64,000 nucleotides of DNA, taken from positions 46,390 through 110,389 of the forward strand of contig CACOGC010000004.1 in the NCBI GenBank assembly GCA_902626645.1, given 5' to 3'. The notes under the pieces were generated by a model. The model saw only the letters and a program-made list of their open reading frames with translations, searched no databases and was not told where the DNA came from. Below, piece after piece: positions 1-14,309 of this stretch. A program made the translations under genes and the position numbers. The stretch comes from an uncultured Pelagibacteraceae bacterium. GTDB lineage: Bacteria > Pseudomonadota > Alphaproteobacteria > Pelagibacterales > Pelagibacteraceae. Numbering within the stretch: position 1 is the stretch's first letter; every line of letters begins with the position of its first letter.

Positions 1-1984
<1,984 letters not shown>

Positions 1985-1985
<1 letters not shown>

Positions 1986-2377
1986 TGAGTGATGAATTTA
2001 AAATAGAAATAGTTAATCCAGAGAAATCCTTTTTATCAAAAGAGGATGTTAATGAGGTAGTTGTACCTGCATTTGAAGGAGAAATGGGGATACTTAAAGA
2101 TCATATTACTATAATTTCATTTTTAAAACCAGGTATTATTACCATTCAAGCAAAATCTGGTGAAGAAAAGTATTATGTTGAGGATGGAATTATTGAATTT
2201 AAAAATAATACTTTATCCATTTTAACTAGTTACATCCTTAATTTAAAAGACATTGAGAAAAATAAGTTACAGGAATTATTAAAAAATGCGGAGGAGGAAT
2301 CTAATAAACCAGAAATTAGTGATCAATTAAAATATTTGGCCGATCAAAAAGTTGAAACTATAAAGTCGATCAATTAA
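1985..2377 (+). CDS. atpC: ATP synthase F1 subunit epsilon
   Basis: Small ORF overlapping the atpD stop; VVVPAFEGEMGILKDHITIISFLKPGII epsilon motif. Confidence 0.95.
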
Positions 2378-2846
2378 TTATTGTTTTTATTTTTTCTTTA
2401 AGTTCTTTATATACATGATATTTGAAATCCACTACCACTTCAGTTATTTTATCTAATTCAATCCATTTCCACTCTAAAAATTCTGGTTTATTTGTTTTAA
2501 TATTTATATCTTTATCTTTACCCAGGTATCTCATTAAAAACCATTTTTGTTTTTGTCCCTTATATTTACCTTTCCAAATAATACCCAATAAATTTTTTGG
2601 TAGCTCGTACGTAATTGTGCCTTCTATTTCTTTTACAAGTTCTACATTTTTGATACTAGTTTCCTCCTCTAATTCTCTATATGCGGCAGCTAGAAAATCT
2701 TCTCCGTCATCAACTCCACCTTGCGGCATTTGCCAAAAATTTTTTGGATTATCTATTCGTTTTGCAACAAAAACTTTATTTTCTTTGTTAAGGACGACAA
2801 TTCCCACTCCACTTCTAAGTGGCAGATTTTTGAATTTTTCTTCCAT
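2370..2846 (-). CDS. rppH: RNA pyrophosphohydrolase, Nudix family
   Basis: Nudix box GGVDDGEDFLAAAYRELEEETSI; RSGVGIVVLNKENKVFVAKRID, MPQGG. Confidence 0.9.
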   Translation of the reverse strand: MEEKFKNLPLRSGVGIVVLNKENKVFVAKRIDNPKNFWQMPQGGVDDGEDFLAAAYRELEEETSIKNVELVKEIEGTITYELPKNLLGIIWKGKYKGQKQKWFLMRYLGKDKDINIKTNKPEFLEWKWIELDKITEVVVDFKYHVYKELKEKIKTIIN

Positions 2847-2847
2847 A

Positions 2848-3975
2848 TTAGCCTTTAAGAAGTTTAATGGCGTATTCTAACTGATTGTCAGTTTCAGTTT
2901 TTATTCTGAAATCATCGTTTTCCTCATCAATTTCTATATCTGGTGATACCCCAACTTCAGAAATAGATTTTCCAGAAGGAAGATAATATTTGGCGACTGT
3001 AAGCCTAATTGCCCCATCATTTTTAAGGGGGATGATAGATTGCACGGAACCTTTACCATAACTATTTTCACCTAATAAAATTGCTCTTTTGTGATCTTTA
3101 AGAGCACCCGCAACTATCTCTGACGCTGAAGCTGATCCATAGTTAATTAGAACAATCAAGACTTTTCCATTTGTTAGGTCACCTTTTTTTGCAAACCATT
3201 TTCTATTTTCAGAAGGCTTTCTACTTTTTGTAGATACGATCTCTCCATTATCTAGGAAAAAGTCGGAGATTTTTATTGCTTGAGAAAGTAGTCCGCCAGG
3301 ATTGTTTCTTAGATCTAAAATGTAGGACTTAACATCTTTATTTTTTTCTAATTTTTTAATTTCTCTTTCTATTTGTTTGCCACTATTTTCATTAAACGAG
3401 GTTAGTCTTAAATAACCTATGCTTTTCTCTAAAATGTCAGCTTTAACAGATTGAATTTGTATAATTTCTCTTACAACATTAAATATTAGAGCTTTTCTCT
3501 CTCCACGTCTTCGAATTGTGAGTTCAATTCCTGATCCAACTGGCCCCCTCATTAAATCAACAGCTTCACTGAGAGATTTGCCCTGAACTTGGACATCATT
3601 AATTTTGACTATATAGTCGCCTGCTTTAATCCCTGCTCTAGATGCTGGCGTGTCATCTATAGGAGAAATGACTTTTACAACACCCGACTCCATACTCACC
3701 TCAATACCAAGACCCCCAAATTCACCACTGGTCTCAGTCTGCATTTCATTAAATATTTCTGGAGACATGTATGCTGAATAAGGGTCAAGAGATTGTAGAA
3801 GGCCATTGATTGCAGAATCCATACTCTCAGATTGATTAATTTCATCCACATATTCTTTATTGATCTTCTCAAGAACTTCTCCAAATAAATCAATTTTTTT
3901 GTAAATATCATTTTCAGCAGAATTGACATGCTGAAATAGAAAAAAAAATAAAAATAATGTTAATACTTTTTTCAT
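2848..3975 (-). CDS. ctpA: C-terminal processing peptidase, S41 family, with PDZ domain
   Basis: Signal peptide, PDZ GLGIEVSMESGVVKVISPIDDTPASRAGIKAGDYIVKI, catalytic YGSASASEIVAGALKDHKRAILLGENSYGKGSVQ. Confidence 0.95.
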   Translation of the reverse strand: MKKVLTLFLFFFLFQHVNSAENDIYKKIDLFGEVLEKINKEYVDEINQSESMDSAINGLLQSLDPYSAYMSPEIFNEMQTETSGEFGGLGIEVSMESGVVKVISPIDDTPASRAGIKAGDYIVKINDVQVQGKSLSEAVDLMRGPVGSGIELTIRRRGERKALIFNVVREIIQIQSVKADILEKSIGYLRLTSFNENSGKQIEREIKKLEKNKDVKSYILDLRNNPGGLLSQAIKISDFFLDNGEIVSTKSRKPSENRKWFAKKGDLTNGKVLIVLINYGSASASEIVAGALKDHKRAILLGENSYGKGSVQSIIPLKNDGAIRLTVAKYYLPSGKSISEVGVSPDIEIDEENDDFRIKTETDNQLEYAIKLLKG

Positions 3976-4325
3976 TAAATAATTAATTTTTCTTTAGGGA
4001 TTAGTTCGGACCACATTTTTTCAAGTTCATAAAATTTTCTTTTTTCTGGGTGAAAAATATGAACAATTAAGTCTATACCATCAATTAATTTCCATTCACT
4101 GCTATCTGCTCCCTCAATTTTTGAATTTTTTATGCCATTATCTTTAAATTTTTCCAAAACTTGCTCAGATAAAGATTGTATATGCCTAGAAGAAGTGCCG
4201 CTCGCAATAATCATAAAATCAGCCATAGAACTTTTGTCTTTGAGATCTATGCTTATTATGTCTTGAGCCTTGTTAATATCCAATGTTTTGATGATAGAAT
4301 TTTTAAGATCTGAAATTTTATCCAT
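3975..4325 (-). CDS. rsfS: Ribosomal silencing factor RsfS
   Basis: MADFMIIASGTSSRHIQSLSEQV and WKLIDGIDLIVHIFHPEKRKFYELEKMW; adjacent to nadD. Confidence 0.93.
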   Translation of the reverse strand: MDKISDLKNSIIKTLDINKAQDIISIDLKDKSSMADFMIIASGTSSRHIQSLSEQVLEKFKDNGIKNSKIEGADSSEWKLIDGIDLIVHIFHPEKRKFYELEKMWSELIPKEKLII

Positions 4326-4342
4326 TAATTAATTTTAGACTA

Positions 4343-4864
4343 TCAAATTTTCCTTAATTGAGAAGATGAAATATTGACTTTATTAAAGTTAACAAATTTA
4401 AATTTCTTACTTTTAAGGGTTTTATATGTCTTTGAATTTAATGATTTTTTCTTATATCCATATCTATCAAAAACTAAGATATTACATTTTTCTGAAATCT
4501 GTTTCCATTTATGCCATTTATGGAAATTAACTAAATTATCTGCACCCATTAAGAAAAAAATTTCATTTTTTTTATTCTTGTTGAAGTAATTTATTAAATT
4601 TATTGTTTTATTTGATTTAATTTTATTTTCATAAAATTTGACCTCAATAAATTTATTTTTTTTAATAATCATTTTACATCCTTTAATTCTAGATTTCAGG
4701 CTTAAAGAACTTTTTATTTTGAAAGGATTTTTTTTTGTAATGGCCCATATAATCTTTTCAAGTTTAAATCTTTTTACTGCTTCTTTAGATATAGCTAGAT
4801 GACCATTGTGAGCAGGATCAAATGAACCACCTAAAATTCCAATTCTTTTTTTTTTCAAATTCAA
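4343..4864 (-). CDS. nadD: Nicotinate-nucleotide adenylyltransferase
   Basis: GILGGSFDPAHNGHLAIS nucleotidyltransferase motif, GADNLVNFHKWHKW, SSSQLRK. Confidence 0.93.
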   Translation of the reverse strand: MNLKKKRIGILGGSFDPAHNGHLAISKEAVKRFKLEKIIWAITKKNPFKIKSSLSLKSRIKGCKMIIKKNKFIEVKFYENKIKSNKTINLINYFNKNKKNEIFFLMGADNLVNFHKWHKWKQISEKCNILVFDRYGYKKKSLNSKTYKTLKSKKFKFVNFNKVNISSSQLRKI

Positions 4865-4865
4865 A

Positions 4866-6115
4866 TTACTTCCTTACTTGGCCTTTGCTGGTGACTTGAT
4901 ATTTATAGGAAATAAGTTGATTAAGTCCTACGGGACCTCTAGGTGGAAGTGTGTTGGTTGAGATTCCCACTTCGCCACCAAACCCAAATTCACCTCCATC
5001 TGCAAATTGAGTTGAAGTATTGTGCATAGCTATTGAACTTTTTACCTCATTTAAAAATTTTTTTGCTGCTTTTTTGTTTTGAGTAATAATACAATCCGTA
5101 TGCATGGTTCCGTATTTGTTAATATGCGCTATAGCCTCATCTATATTTTTTACTGATTTTACAGATACGACAGGTGACAAATATTCTTTTGACCAATCTT
5201 TTATCGAAGCTTTCTGAATTTTTTTATCATAAAGTTTTCTTATCTTATTATCTCCAATAATTTTACATCCATTTTCTTCTAAATTTTTTAAAATCTTATT
5301 TCCAAATTTCTTGATTATTTTTTCGTGTAAAAGAATTGTTTCAGTTGCTCCACATATTGCGGTATTCCTCAATTTAGCATTATGAACTATTTTATTTGCA
5401 ATCTTAGGATTTGCATTTTTATCTACATAAGAATGACAAATACCTTCCAAATGACCAATTGTTGGAACAGATGACAAATCCTGTACTTTTTTTACTAAAC
5501 CTTTCCCACCTCTTGGAATTATTACATCAATAAATTTATTCATTTTTTGTAGAAGAAAATCAACAACACTTCTTTTTTTAAGTTTTAAAAATTGAACAAA
5601 ATTTTCATCGACATTATTTTTCTTTAGTGATTTTCTAAAGAATTTTGTGAGAATAAGATTAGAATAATAAGCTTCAGATCCACCTTTTAAAATGACGGCA
5701 TTCCCAGACTTAAAACATAACGATGCAACATCTGCTGTAACATTGGGTCTACTTTCGTATATAACACCAATTACACCAATAGGTATAGATACTTTTGATA
5801 TTACTAAACCATTTGGCCTTTTCCATTTTTCTAAAATGACATTTGTAGGATCCCTTAAACTAATGATTTTTTTTATAGAATTGGTTATCGCAATTATTTT
5901 TTTGTCATTTAATATTAATCTTTGGATTAAATTATTTTTAATACCTTTTTTGTAGGCATTCTTAATATCTTTTTTATTTTCATTAATTATTAATTTTTTG
6001 TTCTTTAAAATTAGAAGACGATAATCTTTTAGAACTTTGTCCTTTTTTTTTGTACTTAAACTTTTATTAATAGCTTTTTTTGATTTTTTTCCGATATCAG
6101 TTAGTAGCTTTTGCA

Positions 6116-6116
<1 letters not shown>
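4866..6116 (-). CDS. proA: Glutamate-5-semialdehyde dehydrogenase
   Basis: PIGVIGVIYESRPNVTADVASLCFKSGNAVILKGGSEA; GATETILLHE; FGFGGEVGISTNTLPPRGPVGL. Confidence 0.97.
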
Positions 6117-8204
<2,088 letters not shown>

Positions 8205-8222
8205 CTATTTTGAGTTGTAATA

Positions 8223-8477
8223 TTAATTGGGTTTTACTGAAACAAAAGTTCTATCGGATTTTGTTTTTTTAAAAACAACTTTACCTTTAATTACTGAAAA
8301 AATTGAGTGATCTTTACCCATACCCACATTTTCTCCTGGAAATATCTTAGTACCTCTTTGTCTAACAATTATGTTGCCAGGAATAACATTTTGACCACCA
8401 TATTTTTTTACACCAAGTCTTCTGCCGGCACTATCTCTACCGTTCCTTGATGACCCACCAGCTTTTTTCGTAGCCAT
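8223..8477 (-). CDS. rpmA: 50S ribosomal protein L27
   Basis: [29 protein letters not shown]. Confidence 0.99.
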   Translation of the reverse strand: MATKKAGGSSRNGRDSAGRRLGVKKYGGQNVIPGNIIVRQRGTKIFPGENVGMGKDHSIFSVIKGKVVFKKTKSDRTFVSVKPN

Positions 8478-8488
8478 ATTTTATTCCT

Positions 8489-8887
8489 TTATTTACTCAA
8501 TTCTTTTTTTTCAGAATCTTTTTTTGTTGGTTTTGAAATCTTCTCAGCCTCAGATAAAATCTTACCATCTTTTGAAAAAATTTTATTTATTCTGATCATA
8601 GAATATTCTTGTCTATGACCATTTTTTCTTCTTGAGTTTTGTCTTCTTCTCTTTTTAAAAATAAGTACAGTTCTATTTTTACTATTTTTAATCAGGTTTG
8701 CTTCAACTTTGGCACCTTGAATTGTTGGCGAACCAATTTCTATTACTTTGTTATCGCCATATGCCAATATGTCATTAAACTCAATTTTAGTATCAGATTT
8801 TAAATTTGGTAATTTTTCAATTTTCAAAATTTCACCAGACTTCACTTTATATTGTTTTCCACCTGATTGTATAACTGCATATGACAT
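8489..8887 (-). CDS. rplU: 50S ribosomal protein L21
   Basis: MSYAVIQSGGKQYKVKSGEILKIEKL; KKRRRQNSRRKNGHRQEYSMIRI; upstream of rpmA. Confidence 0.97.
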   Translation of the reverse strand: MSYAVIQSGGKQYKVKSGEILKIEKLPNLKSDTKIEFNDILAYGDNKVIEIGSPTIQGAKVEANLIKNSKNRTVLIFKKRRRQNSRRKNGHRQEYSMIRINKIFSKDGKILSEAEKISKPTKKDSEKKELSK

Positions 8888-8910
8888 AAAATAGATTTTT
8901 TTTATCAGGC

Positions 8911-8938
8911 AATATAGTCAGGGCATTCCTTTAGTCAA
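8911..8938 (-). promoter_or_regulatory. Putative sigma70-type promoter of rplU-rpmA-obg-proBA block
   Basis: On minus strand TTGACT (8938-8933), 16-nt spacer, TATATT (8916-8911), about 24 nt upstream of the rplU start. Confidence 0.6.
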
Positions 8939-8947
8939 GCTTATTAA

Positions 8948-9667
8948 CTAAAAATTATCCTTTAAATCTCTCAATTTTGAAAAACTTTCTAAATCTTTTG
9001 CTTTAAGAAATATATTACATTCTAATTCATCAGCTAAAGTACTTGGTATTGTTGGTAATGCATTTTTAAGTTTCTTGTTAATCTCTAGTATTTTATTTTT
9101 TAATTTTAAATTACCAGAGTCATTAGCGATACAAAAATTTGAGTTTTGTAAAGTGTATTCATGGCCACAATATATTTCTGTATCTTTTGGTAATGATTTA
9201 ATTTTTTTAAGTGAATTATACATTTGCTCGTAGGTACCTTCAAAAATTCTGCCACACCCTAAAGAGAATAGAGTATCACCAGTAAAAATTTTTTTTTCTT
9301 TAAAAAAATGAAAAGCGATATGACCAGATGTATGACCTGGAACATGATAAATTTTTGCCTCAAAATTATCTTGTTTCCATATTTGATTATCCTCTAGAGA
9401 TATATCAATCTCAGGTATACGATTTTTATCTCCAATAAACCCGACCACCTTAGAATTATACTTTTTTTTTAATTCAAGATTTCCACCCACATGATCGTAA
9501 TGATGGTGAGTATTAAGTATGAATTTTAAATTTATTTTTGAATTATCAAGATAATTGATTATTGGTGTAGACTCGCTAGGGTCAATGACACAAGCGGTTT
9601 GATTTTCTTCATCAATGATTAAGTAGCTATAATTATCCTGTAGACATTTAATAATTTCAATTTTCAT
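8948..9667 (-). CDS. gloB: Hydroxyacylglutathione hydrolase (glyoxalase II)
   Basis: Metallo-beta-lactamase THHHYDHVGGN, VPGHTSGHIAFHF, TGDTLFSLGCGRIFEGT, CGHEYTLQNSNF. Confidence 0.95.
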   Translation of the reverse strand: MKIEIIKCLQDNYSYLIIDEENQTACVIDPSESTPIINYLDNSKINLKFILNTHHHYDHVGGNLELKKKYNSKVVGFIGDKNRIPEIDISLEDNQIWKQDNFEAKIYHVPGHTSGHIAFHFFKEKKIFTGDTLFSLGCGRIFEGTYEQMYNSLKKIKSLPKDTEIYCGHEYTLQNSNFCIANDSGNLKLKNKILEINKKLKNALPTIPSTLADELECNIFLKAKDLESFSKLRDLKDNF

Positions 9668-10264
9668 TTATTTTTCTATTAAAAATATACCAAGTTCTCC
9701 AAATAAATTTTTAAAAATAAGATTTGATTTATTAATATCAGACACATTCTCATTAATTAACGCTAAAGATTTAAAAATTTTAAAGTTTATAATCTTAGAA
9801 AATCCTACAAAATCTTTTATTGTGCACATATGAATGTTTGGTGTGTTATACCAATCATGAGGTAAAGAGTTTGTAATTGGCATTGTTCCTTTAAATAATA
9901 AATTTAATCTTACTTTCCAATGCCCAAAATTTGGAATAGTTACTATAGCTTTGTTACCAACTCGTAAAAGCTCTTTAATTACAGTCTCAGGATTTATAAA
10001 AGCTTGTAAAGTTTGTCCAAGAACAACATAGTCAAAAGAGTCATTTGGAAATTGCTTTAAATCAAATTCTGCATTTCCTTCGATAACAGTTAGCCCTTTA
10101 GCAATACAAGTTTGTACTTTTTCTTTTGAAATCTCAATTCCTCTGATATTAACATTTTTATTTATTTTCAAAAATTCCATTAAAGTTCCATCGTCACATC
10201 CTACATCAAGAACTTTTGTGTCTTTATCAATTAAATCTGAAATAATTTTATACTCTGGTTTCAT
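9668..10264 (-). CDS. metW: Methionine biosynthesis protein MetW
   Basis: KVLDVGCDDGTLMEFL methyltransferase-like; NFGHWKVRLNLLFKGTMPITNSLPHDWYNTPNIH; overlaps metX. Confidence 0.94.
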   Translation of the reverse strand: MKPEYKIISDLIDKDTKVLDVGCDDGTLMEFLKINKNVNIRGIEISKEKVQTCIAKGLTVIEGNAEFDLKQFPNDSFDYVVLGQTLQAFINPETVIKELLRVGNKAIVTIPNFGHWKVRLNLLFKGTMPITNSLPHDWYNTPNIHMCTIKDFVGFSKIINFKIFKSLALINENVSDINKSNLIFKNLFGELGIFLIEK

Positions 10265-11385
10265 GAAAGTTTTTCTGCATACGATTTATCTAAAAAATTT
10301 TTTAGAGCTTTTAAGAAATCGGGAACATTAAGCAAAAAAGAATCGTGCCCTTTATCAGACTCAATTTCGACGAAACCCACATTTGCGCCAACTGCGTTTA
10401 AGGCAATTACAATGTCTTTATTTTCTTGTGTTGGATAAAGCCAATCTGAAGTAAAGGATATTATAAAAAATTTTGCTTTAGTATTTTTAAAAGCATCAGA
10501 TAAATTACCATTAAATTGTTTTACTAAATCAAAATAATCCATTGCTCTAGTAATATATAGATAACTATTCGCGTCGAATCGATCTACAAATACGGAACCT
10601 TGGTATCTAAGATAACTTTCAATTTGAAAGTCAGCATCAAACCCAAATTTTAAATCATCTCTTTCTTGAAGTTTTCTACCAAATTTTTCTTGAAGTCCTT
10701 TTTTTGAGAGATACGTAATATGTGCAGCCATTCTAGCTACAGCTAATCCTTTATCGGGTACGATATTTTTTGAATTATAATCTCCATCAGACCAATTATG
10801 ATCAGCCGCAATGGCTTGTCTGCCAAGTTCATTAAAAGCAATATTTTGCGCAGAATGGCTTGAAGTACAAGCAATTGGTATTGCTGTTTTAGCTTTATCA
10901 GGATAATTACTAATAAATTGTAGGACTTGCATTCCACCCATTGAACCACCTACTACTGAAAAAAGTTTTTTTATTCCAAAAAAATCCAATAAATTAATTT
11001 GTGCATTCACCATGTCATTAATTGTGATGACTGGGAAATCTGTTCCATAAATTTTTTTTGTCTTGGGATTTTCATGGCCAGGCCCAAAAGACCCCATACA
11101 CCCACCTATTACATTTGCACAGATTACAAAATATTTATCCGTATCTATCGACTTGCCAGAGCCTACTGCGTAAGACCACCAACCATCCTTTTTGGTCACT
11201 GGATTTATACCTGTAACAAATTGGTCACCTGTTAAAGCATGAAATACTAAAATTGCGTTATCTTTTTCATTATTGAGGGAACCATAAGTTTCATACGCTA
11301 AAGGAAAATTATTAATAGTCTGACCACAGTCTAATTTAAGCGGTTTTTCAACAATCAACGTTTTTATATTTTGTTTTTTATTCAT
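10261..11385 (-). CDS. metX: Homoserine O-acetyltransferase
   Basis: NNFPLAYETYGSLNNEKDNAILVFHALTGDQFVTG; VVGGSMGGMQVLQF nucleophile elbow; followed by metW. Confidence 0.96.
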   Translation of the reverse strand: MNKKQNIKTLIVEKPLKLDCGQTINNFPLAYETYGSLNNEKDNAILVFHALTGDQFVTGINPVTKKDGWWSYAVGSGKSIDTDKYFVICANVIGGCMGSFGPGHENPKTKKIYGTDFPVITINDMVNAQINLLDFFGIKKLFSVVGGSMGGMQVLQFISNYPDKAKTAIPIACTSSHSAQNIAFNELGRQAIAADHNWSDGDYNSKNIVPDKGLAVARMAAHITYLSKKGLQEKFGRKLQERDDLKFGFDADFQIESYLRYQGSVFVDRFDANSYLYITRAMDYFDLVKQFNGNLSDAFKNTKAKFFIISFTSDWLYPTQENKDIVIALNAVGANVGFVEIESDKGHDSFLLNVPDFLKALKNFLDKSYAEKLS

Positions 11386-11420
11386 AATAAAAGCTGAAAG
11401 TTGAATTGTGAGAAAAAAAA

Positions 11421-11470
11421 CTTTTTTAGCGGTTTTTTTAAAGCGCTCGCAATTCAGGTAAATCAGCGCA
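11421..11470 (-). ncRNA. SAM-II riboswitch aptamer (metX leader)
   Basis: Minus-strand RNA UGCGCUGAUUUACCUGAAUUGCGAGCGCUUUAAAAAAACCGCUAAAAAAG: P1 GCGCU/AGCGC, conserved loop GAUUUA..C..AUUGC, conserved 3' GCUAAAAA; directly upstream of metX. Confidence 0.9.
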
Positions 11471-11587
11471 TAAATTTTGTACTAGAAGTTATTTAGTATG
11501 TCAATTTTTAAAATAATTACACTTAAACTATATAAAAAAATGTTTTTTTATTTATAAAGAGCATAAAATTTATAAAAGTTGGCAACA

Positions 11588-12664
11588 ATGAGATTTAAGA
11601 GATTGAATATTGAAACCTATGAGCCTGGTAAATCCAGTATTAAGAGATTTCATCAAGTTGTAAAGCTATCTGCAAATGAGTCGGCCTTAGGTGTCAGCTC
11701 AAAGGCTAAAAAGGTTTTGTCTAATAAAAATTTAAGTTTTTTTAGGTACCCAGATGGCAAGTCTAAAGCCTTAAGAAGTCAAATATCTAAAAAGTTTCAA
11801 TGCGATGAAGATAGAATTATTTGTGGCGCTGGATCTGATGAGGTTATTCAAATGTTATGTCAATTATTTTTGAATCCTAAGGATGAAGTTATTCTTCCTC
11901 AGTATAGTTTTTTAATGTACAGGATATATGCCAAAATAGTTGGTGCAAAAGTTATTTTTGCTAAAGAAAAAAATTTCAAAGTATCAATTCCTGAAATTAT
12001 TAAAAATGTTTCAAAAAAAACAAAAATTGTTTTTTTAGCAAATCCTAATAATCCAACTGGAACATACCTTACAAATTCTGAACTTTTAGAACTAAGAAAA
12101 AAATTGAGAAAAAATATTCTGCTAGTAGTGGACGATGCATATGCAGAATATATGCAAAATAATGATTATAAAAGTGGATTAAAATTATTCAAAAATAAAC
12201 AAAATGTCTTTATTTTAAGAACATTTTCTAAAATCTACGGTTTATCTTCTCTAAGAGTAGGGTGGGGATATGGTTCAAAAAAAATTATTAAAGCACTGAA
12301 TGTTATTAAGCCACCTTTTAATGTTAATGAAGTAGCACAAAAAGCTGCCATTGAGTCTCTTAAGGATACTAAGTTTATAAATCGTTCAATAAAACACAAT
12401 TTTATTTACGCAAAAAAATTGAAAAAGTTCCTTAAGCAATATGGAATTGATTCAAATAATGTATCGGCCAATTTTTTATTATTAAATTTTGGGAAATGTA
12501 GATTTAAAGCAAAATATTTTTATGAAAAATTAAAAATGAAAGGAATTATCTTAAGATCAACAGAAAATGGCTATAATATAAGAAATATGTTACGATTAAC
12601 TATTGGATCAAAAACAGATAATTTAAAATTTATTCGAGCAGCAAAAGGAATATTTAATAAATGA
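11588..12664 (+). CDS. hisC: Histidinol-phosphate aminotransferase (ORF track start TTG at 11579; ATG at 11588 preferred)
   Basis: PLP aminotransferase: KLSANESALGVS, FLANPNNPTGTYL, DDAYAEYM, RTFSKIYGLSSLRVGWGYG; followed by tyrA. Confidence 0.92.
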   Translation: MRFKRLNIETYEPGKSSIKRFHQVVKLSANESALGVSSKAKKVLSNKNLSFFRYPDGKSKALRSQISKKFQCDEDRIICGAGSDEVIQMLCQLFLNPKDEVILPQYSFLMYRIYAKIVGAKVIFAKEKNFKVSIPEIIKNVSKKTKIVFLANPNNPTGTYLTNSELLELRKKLRKNILLVVDDAYAEYMQNNDYKSGLKLFKNKQNVFILRTFSKIYGLSSLRVGWGYGSKKIIKALNVIKPPFNVNEVAQKAAIESLKDTKFINRSIKHNFIYAKKLKKFLKQYGIDSNNVSANFLLLNFGKCRFKAKYFYEKLKMKGIILRSTENGYNIRNMLRLTIGSKTDNLKFIRAAKGIFNK

Positions 12665-13557
12665 AAAATGTGCTTATTATCGGCTGTGGTTTGTTAGGAT
12701 CTTCGTTAGTAAAAAGAATTGCAAAAAAAAAATTAGCAAAAAAAATTTTCATTTTTGAAAAATCTAAAAAAAATATTTCAAAGATCAAAAGACTAAAATT
12801 GCCAGGAACTCTCGTAAATAAACTACAAGAGGTAGTTGCAAAATCAAATCTAATTATTTTTTGTACGCCAATGAGTGAATACAAAAAGATGATATTAAGA
12901 TTAAACAATAATTTTAATTCAAAACAAATTATTACTGATGTTGGTTCGTCAAAAATAGAGTCTTCAGAAATAATTAAAAGAAATTTAAAAAAAAAAATAT
13001 CCTGGATTCAAAGTCATCCTATAGCTGGATCAGAAGTAAGTGGGCCTGAGCATGGTAAGGAAAATCTGTTTGAAAATAAGTGGTGTGTATTAATTAAAAA
13101 TAAGAAAATAAATATGAAACATTTAAAATTTTTGAATTCTTTTTGGAAAAAAATGGGTTCAAAAACTGTAATCATGAATGCGGAAAGACACGATAAAATA
13201 TTTTCAATTACAAGCCATTTACCACATTTAATAGCTTACAATTTGGTTAAATCAGCTCAAGATTTTGAGAAAAAGCAAAAATATGACTTAATTAAATATA
13301 GTGCAGGTGGATTAAGAGATTTTTCAAGAATCGCTGCATCAAATGAAATTATGTGGAGAGACATTTTTTTTGATAATAGAAAAAATGTTTCAAGAGCAAT
13401 TGATATATTTATCAAAAATTTAAGATCTTTTAAGACAGACATTAATTCAAAAAATAATAAATCAATTCTTAAAAAATTAATTCAAACCAAAAAAGTTAGG
13501 TCTAAAATAATCAAATTAAAACAGGATGTAAATAAACCTGACTTTGGTAGAGATTAA
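12661..13557 (+). CDS. tyrA: Prephenate/arogenate dehydrogenase family protein
   Basis: IIGCGLLGSSLVKRI; DVGSSK; HPIAGSEVSGPEHGKENLFENKWCVL. Confidence 0.93.
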   Translation: MKNVLIIGCGLLGSSLVKRIAKKKLAKKIFIFEKSKKNISKIKRLKLPGTLVNKLQEVVAKSNLIIFCTPMSEYKKMILRLNNNFNSKQIITDVGSSKIESSEIIKRNLKKKISWIQSHPIAGSEVSGPEHGKENLFENKWCVLIKNKKINMKHLKFLNSFWKKMGSKTVIMNAERHDKIFSITSHLPHLIAYNLVKSAQDFEKKQKYDLIKYSAGGLRDFSRIAASNEIMWRDIFFDNRKNVSRAIDIFIKNLRSFKTDINSKNNKSILKKLIQTKKVRSKIIKLKQDVNKPDFGRD

Positions 13558-14309
13558 TAATTACCAATATTACTTACTTTTTTAACTTTCAGATTTGCAG
13601 TTTTTTCAATTAATTGAATTGTTTTTTTAGTTGACATTACTACCACCTTTTTTTTTGGTCCATAAGCATGAATAAATTTAGACTTACTTATGCATATACC
13701 AACATGGCCTTTCCAAAATATTATATCTCCTTTACTTAAATTTTTACCTTTTTTTCTTTTACAAAACTTTACTTGATCTTTTGTATCTCTTGGAAAAAAT
13801 ATTCTGTTATAATAAAAACAAATTTGGATCAAAGCAGAGCAATCAATACCATCAGATGTTTTTCCACCCCATAGATATTTACTACTTTTAAATAATTTCA
13901 TTATTTTTAAATAATCTTTTTCAAGATGATCAATTTTAACAATATCACTTTTTTTTATCCATCTGTCCTTTTTAAACTCAATTAGCCCTTTATTTTTGTT
14001 TAAAACTGATATGCCAGATGCAAAGTAAAGATAATTTTTTGTTGGTAAAAACTTATTTTTTTTTTTAATAAATATTCTAGATTTTGTTTTATTTATTTTA
14101 AAAGTTGGCTGAAAATTTTTGTAAAAATTATTTTTTTTAATGTAACCAGTATAATTGTCAAAATTAGTTTTAATTTTAACCCAGTTCTTTTTGTTCTTTA
14201 ATACCTTAAATTTTTCACCATATAAGATTTGCGATAAAGTCTCAGAATTATTAGAAGGTTTTGAATTTATATTTCCAAGTGAAAAATTATAAAAAAGATT
14301 ATTTTTCAT
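13554..14309 (-). CDS. NlpC/P60 family cell-wall endopeptidase with SH3-like region
   Basis: KSSKYLWGGKTSDGIDCSALIQICFYYN...FPRDTKDQ; GDIIFWKGHVGICIS, FIHAYG Cys/His catalytic motifs. Confidence 0.9.
   Translation of the reverse strand: MKNNLFYNFSLGNINSKPSNNSETLSQILYGEKFKVLKNKKNWVKIKTNFDNYTGYIKKNNFYKNFQPTFKINKTKSRIFIKKKNKFLPTKNYLYFASGISVLNKNKGLIEFKKDRWIKKSDIVKIDHLEKDYLKIMKLFKSSKYLWGGKTSDGIDCSALIQICFYYNRIFFPRDTKDQVKFCKRKKGKNLSKGDIIFWKGHVGICISKSKFIHAYGPKKKVVVMSTKKTIQLIEKTANLKVKKVSNIGNY

Noticed and set aside
2422-2880. 152-aa plus-strand ORF antisense to rppH
   Set aside because: Low-complexity Ser/Phe/Leu translation of the strand opposite a clear Nudix gene; shadow ORF.
3696-3929. Alternative-frame ORF within ctpA (also 3589-3777 antisense)
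   Set aside because: Lies within an intact S41 peptidase; no independent RBS or motifs.
10743-11235. ORFs in alternative frames of metX
   Set aside because: Overlap an intact metX; no recognisable protein family.
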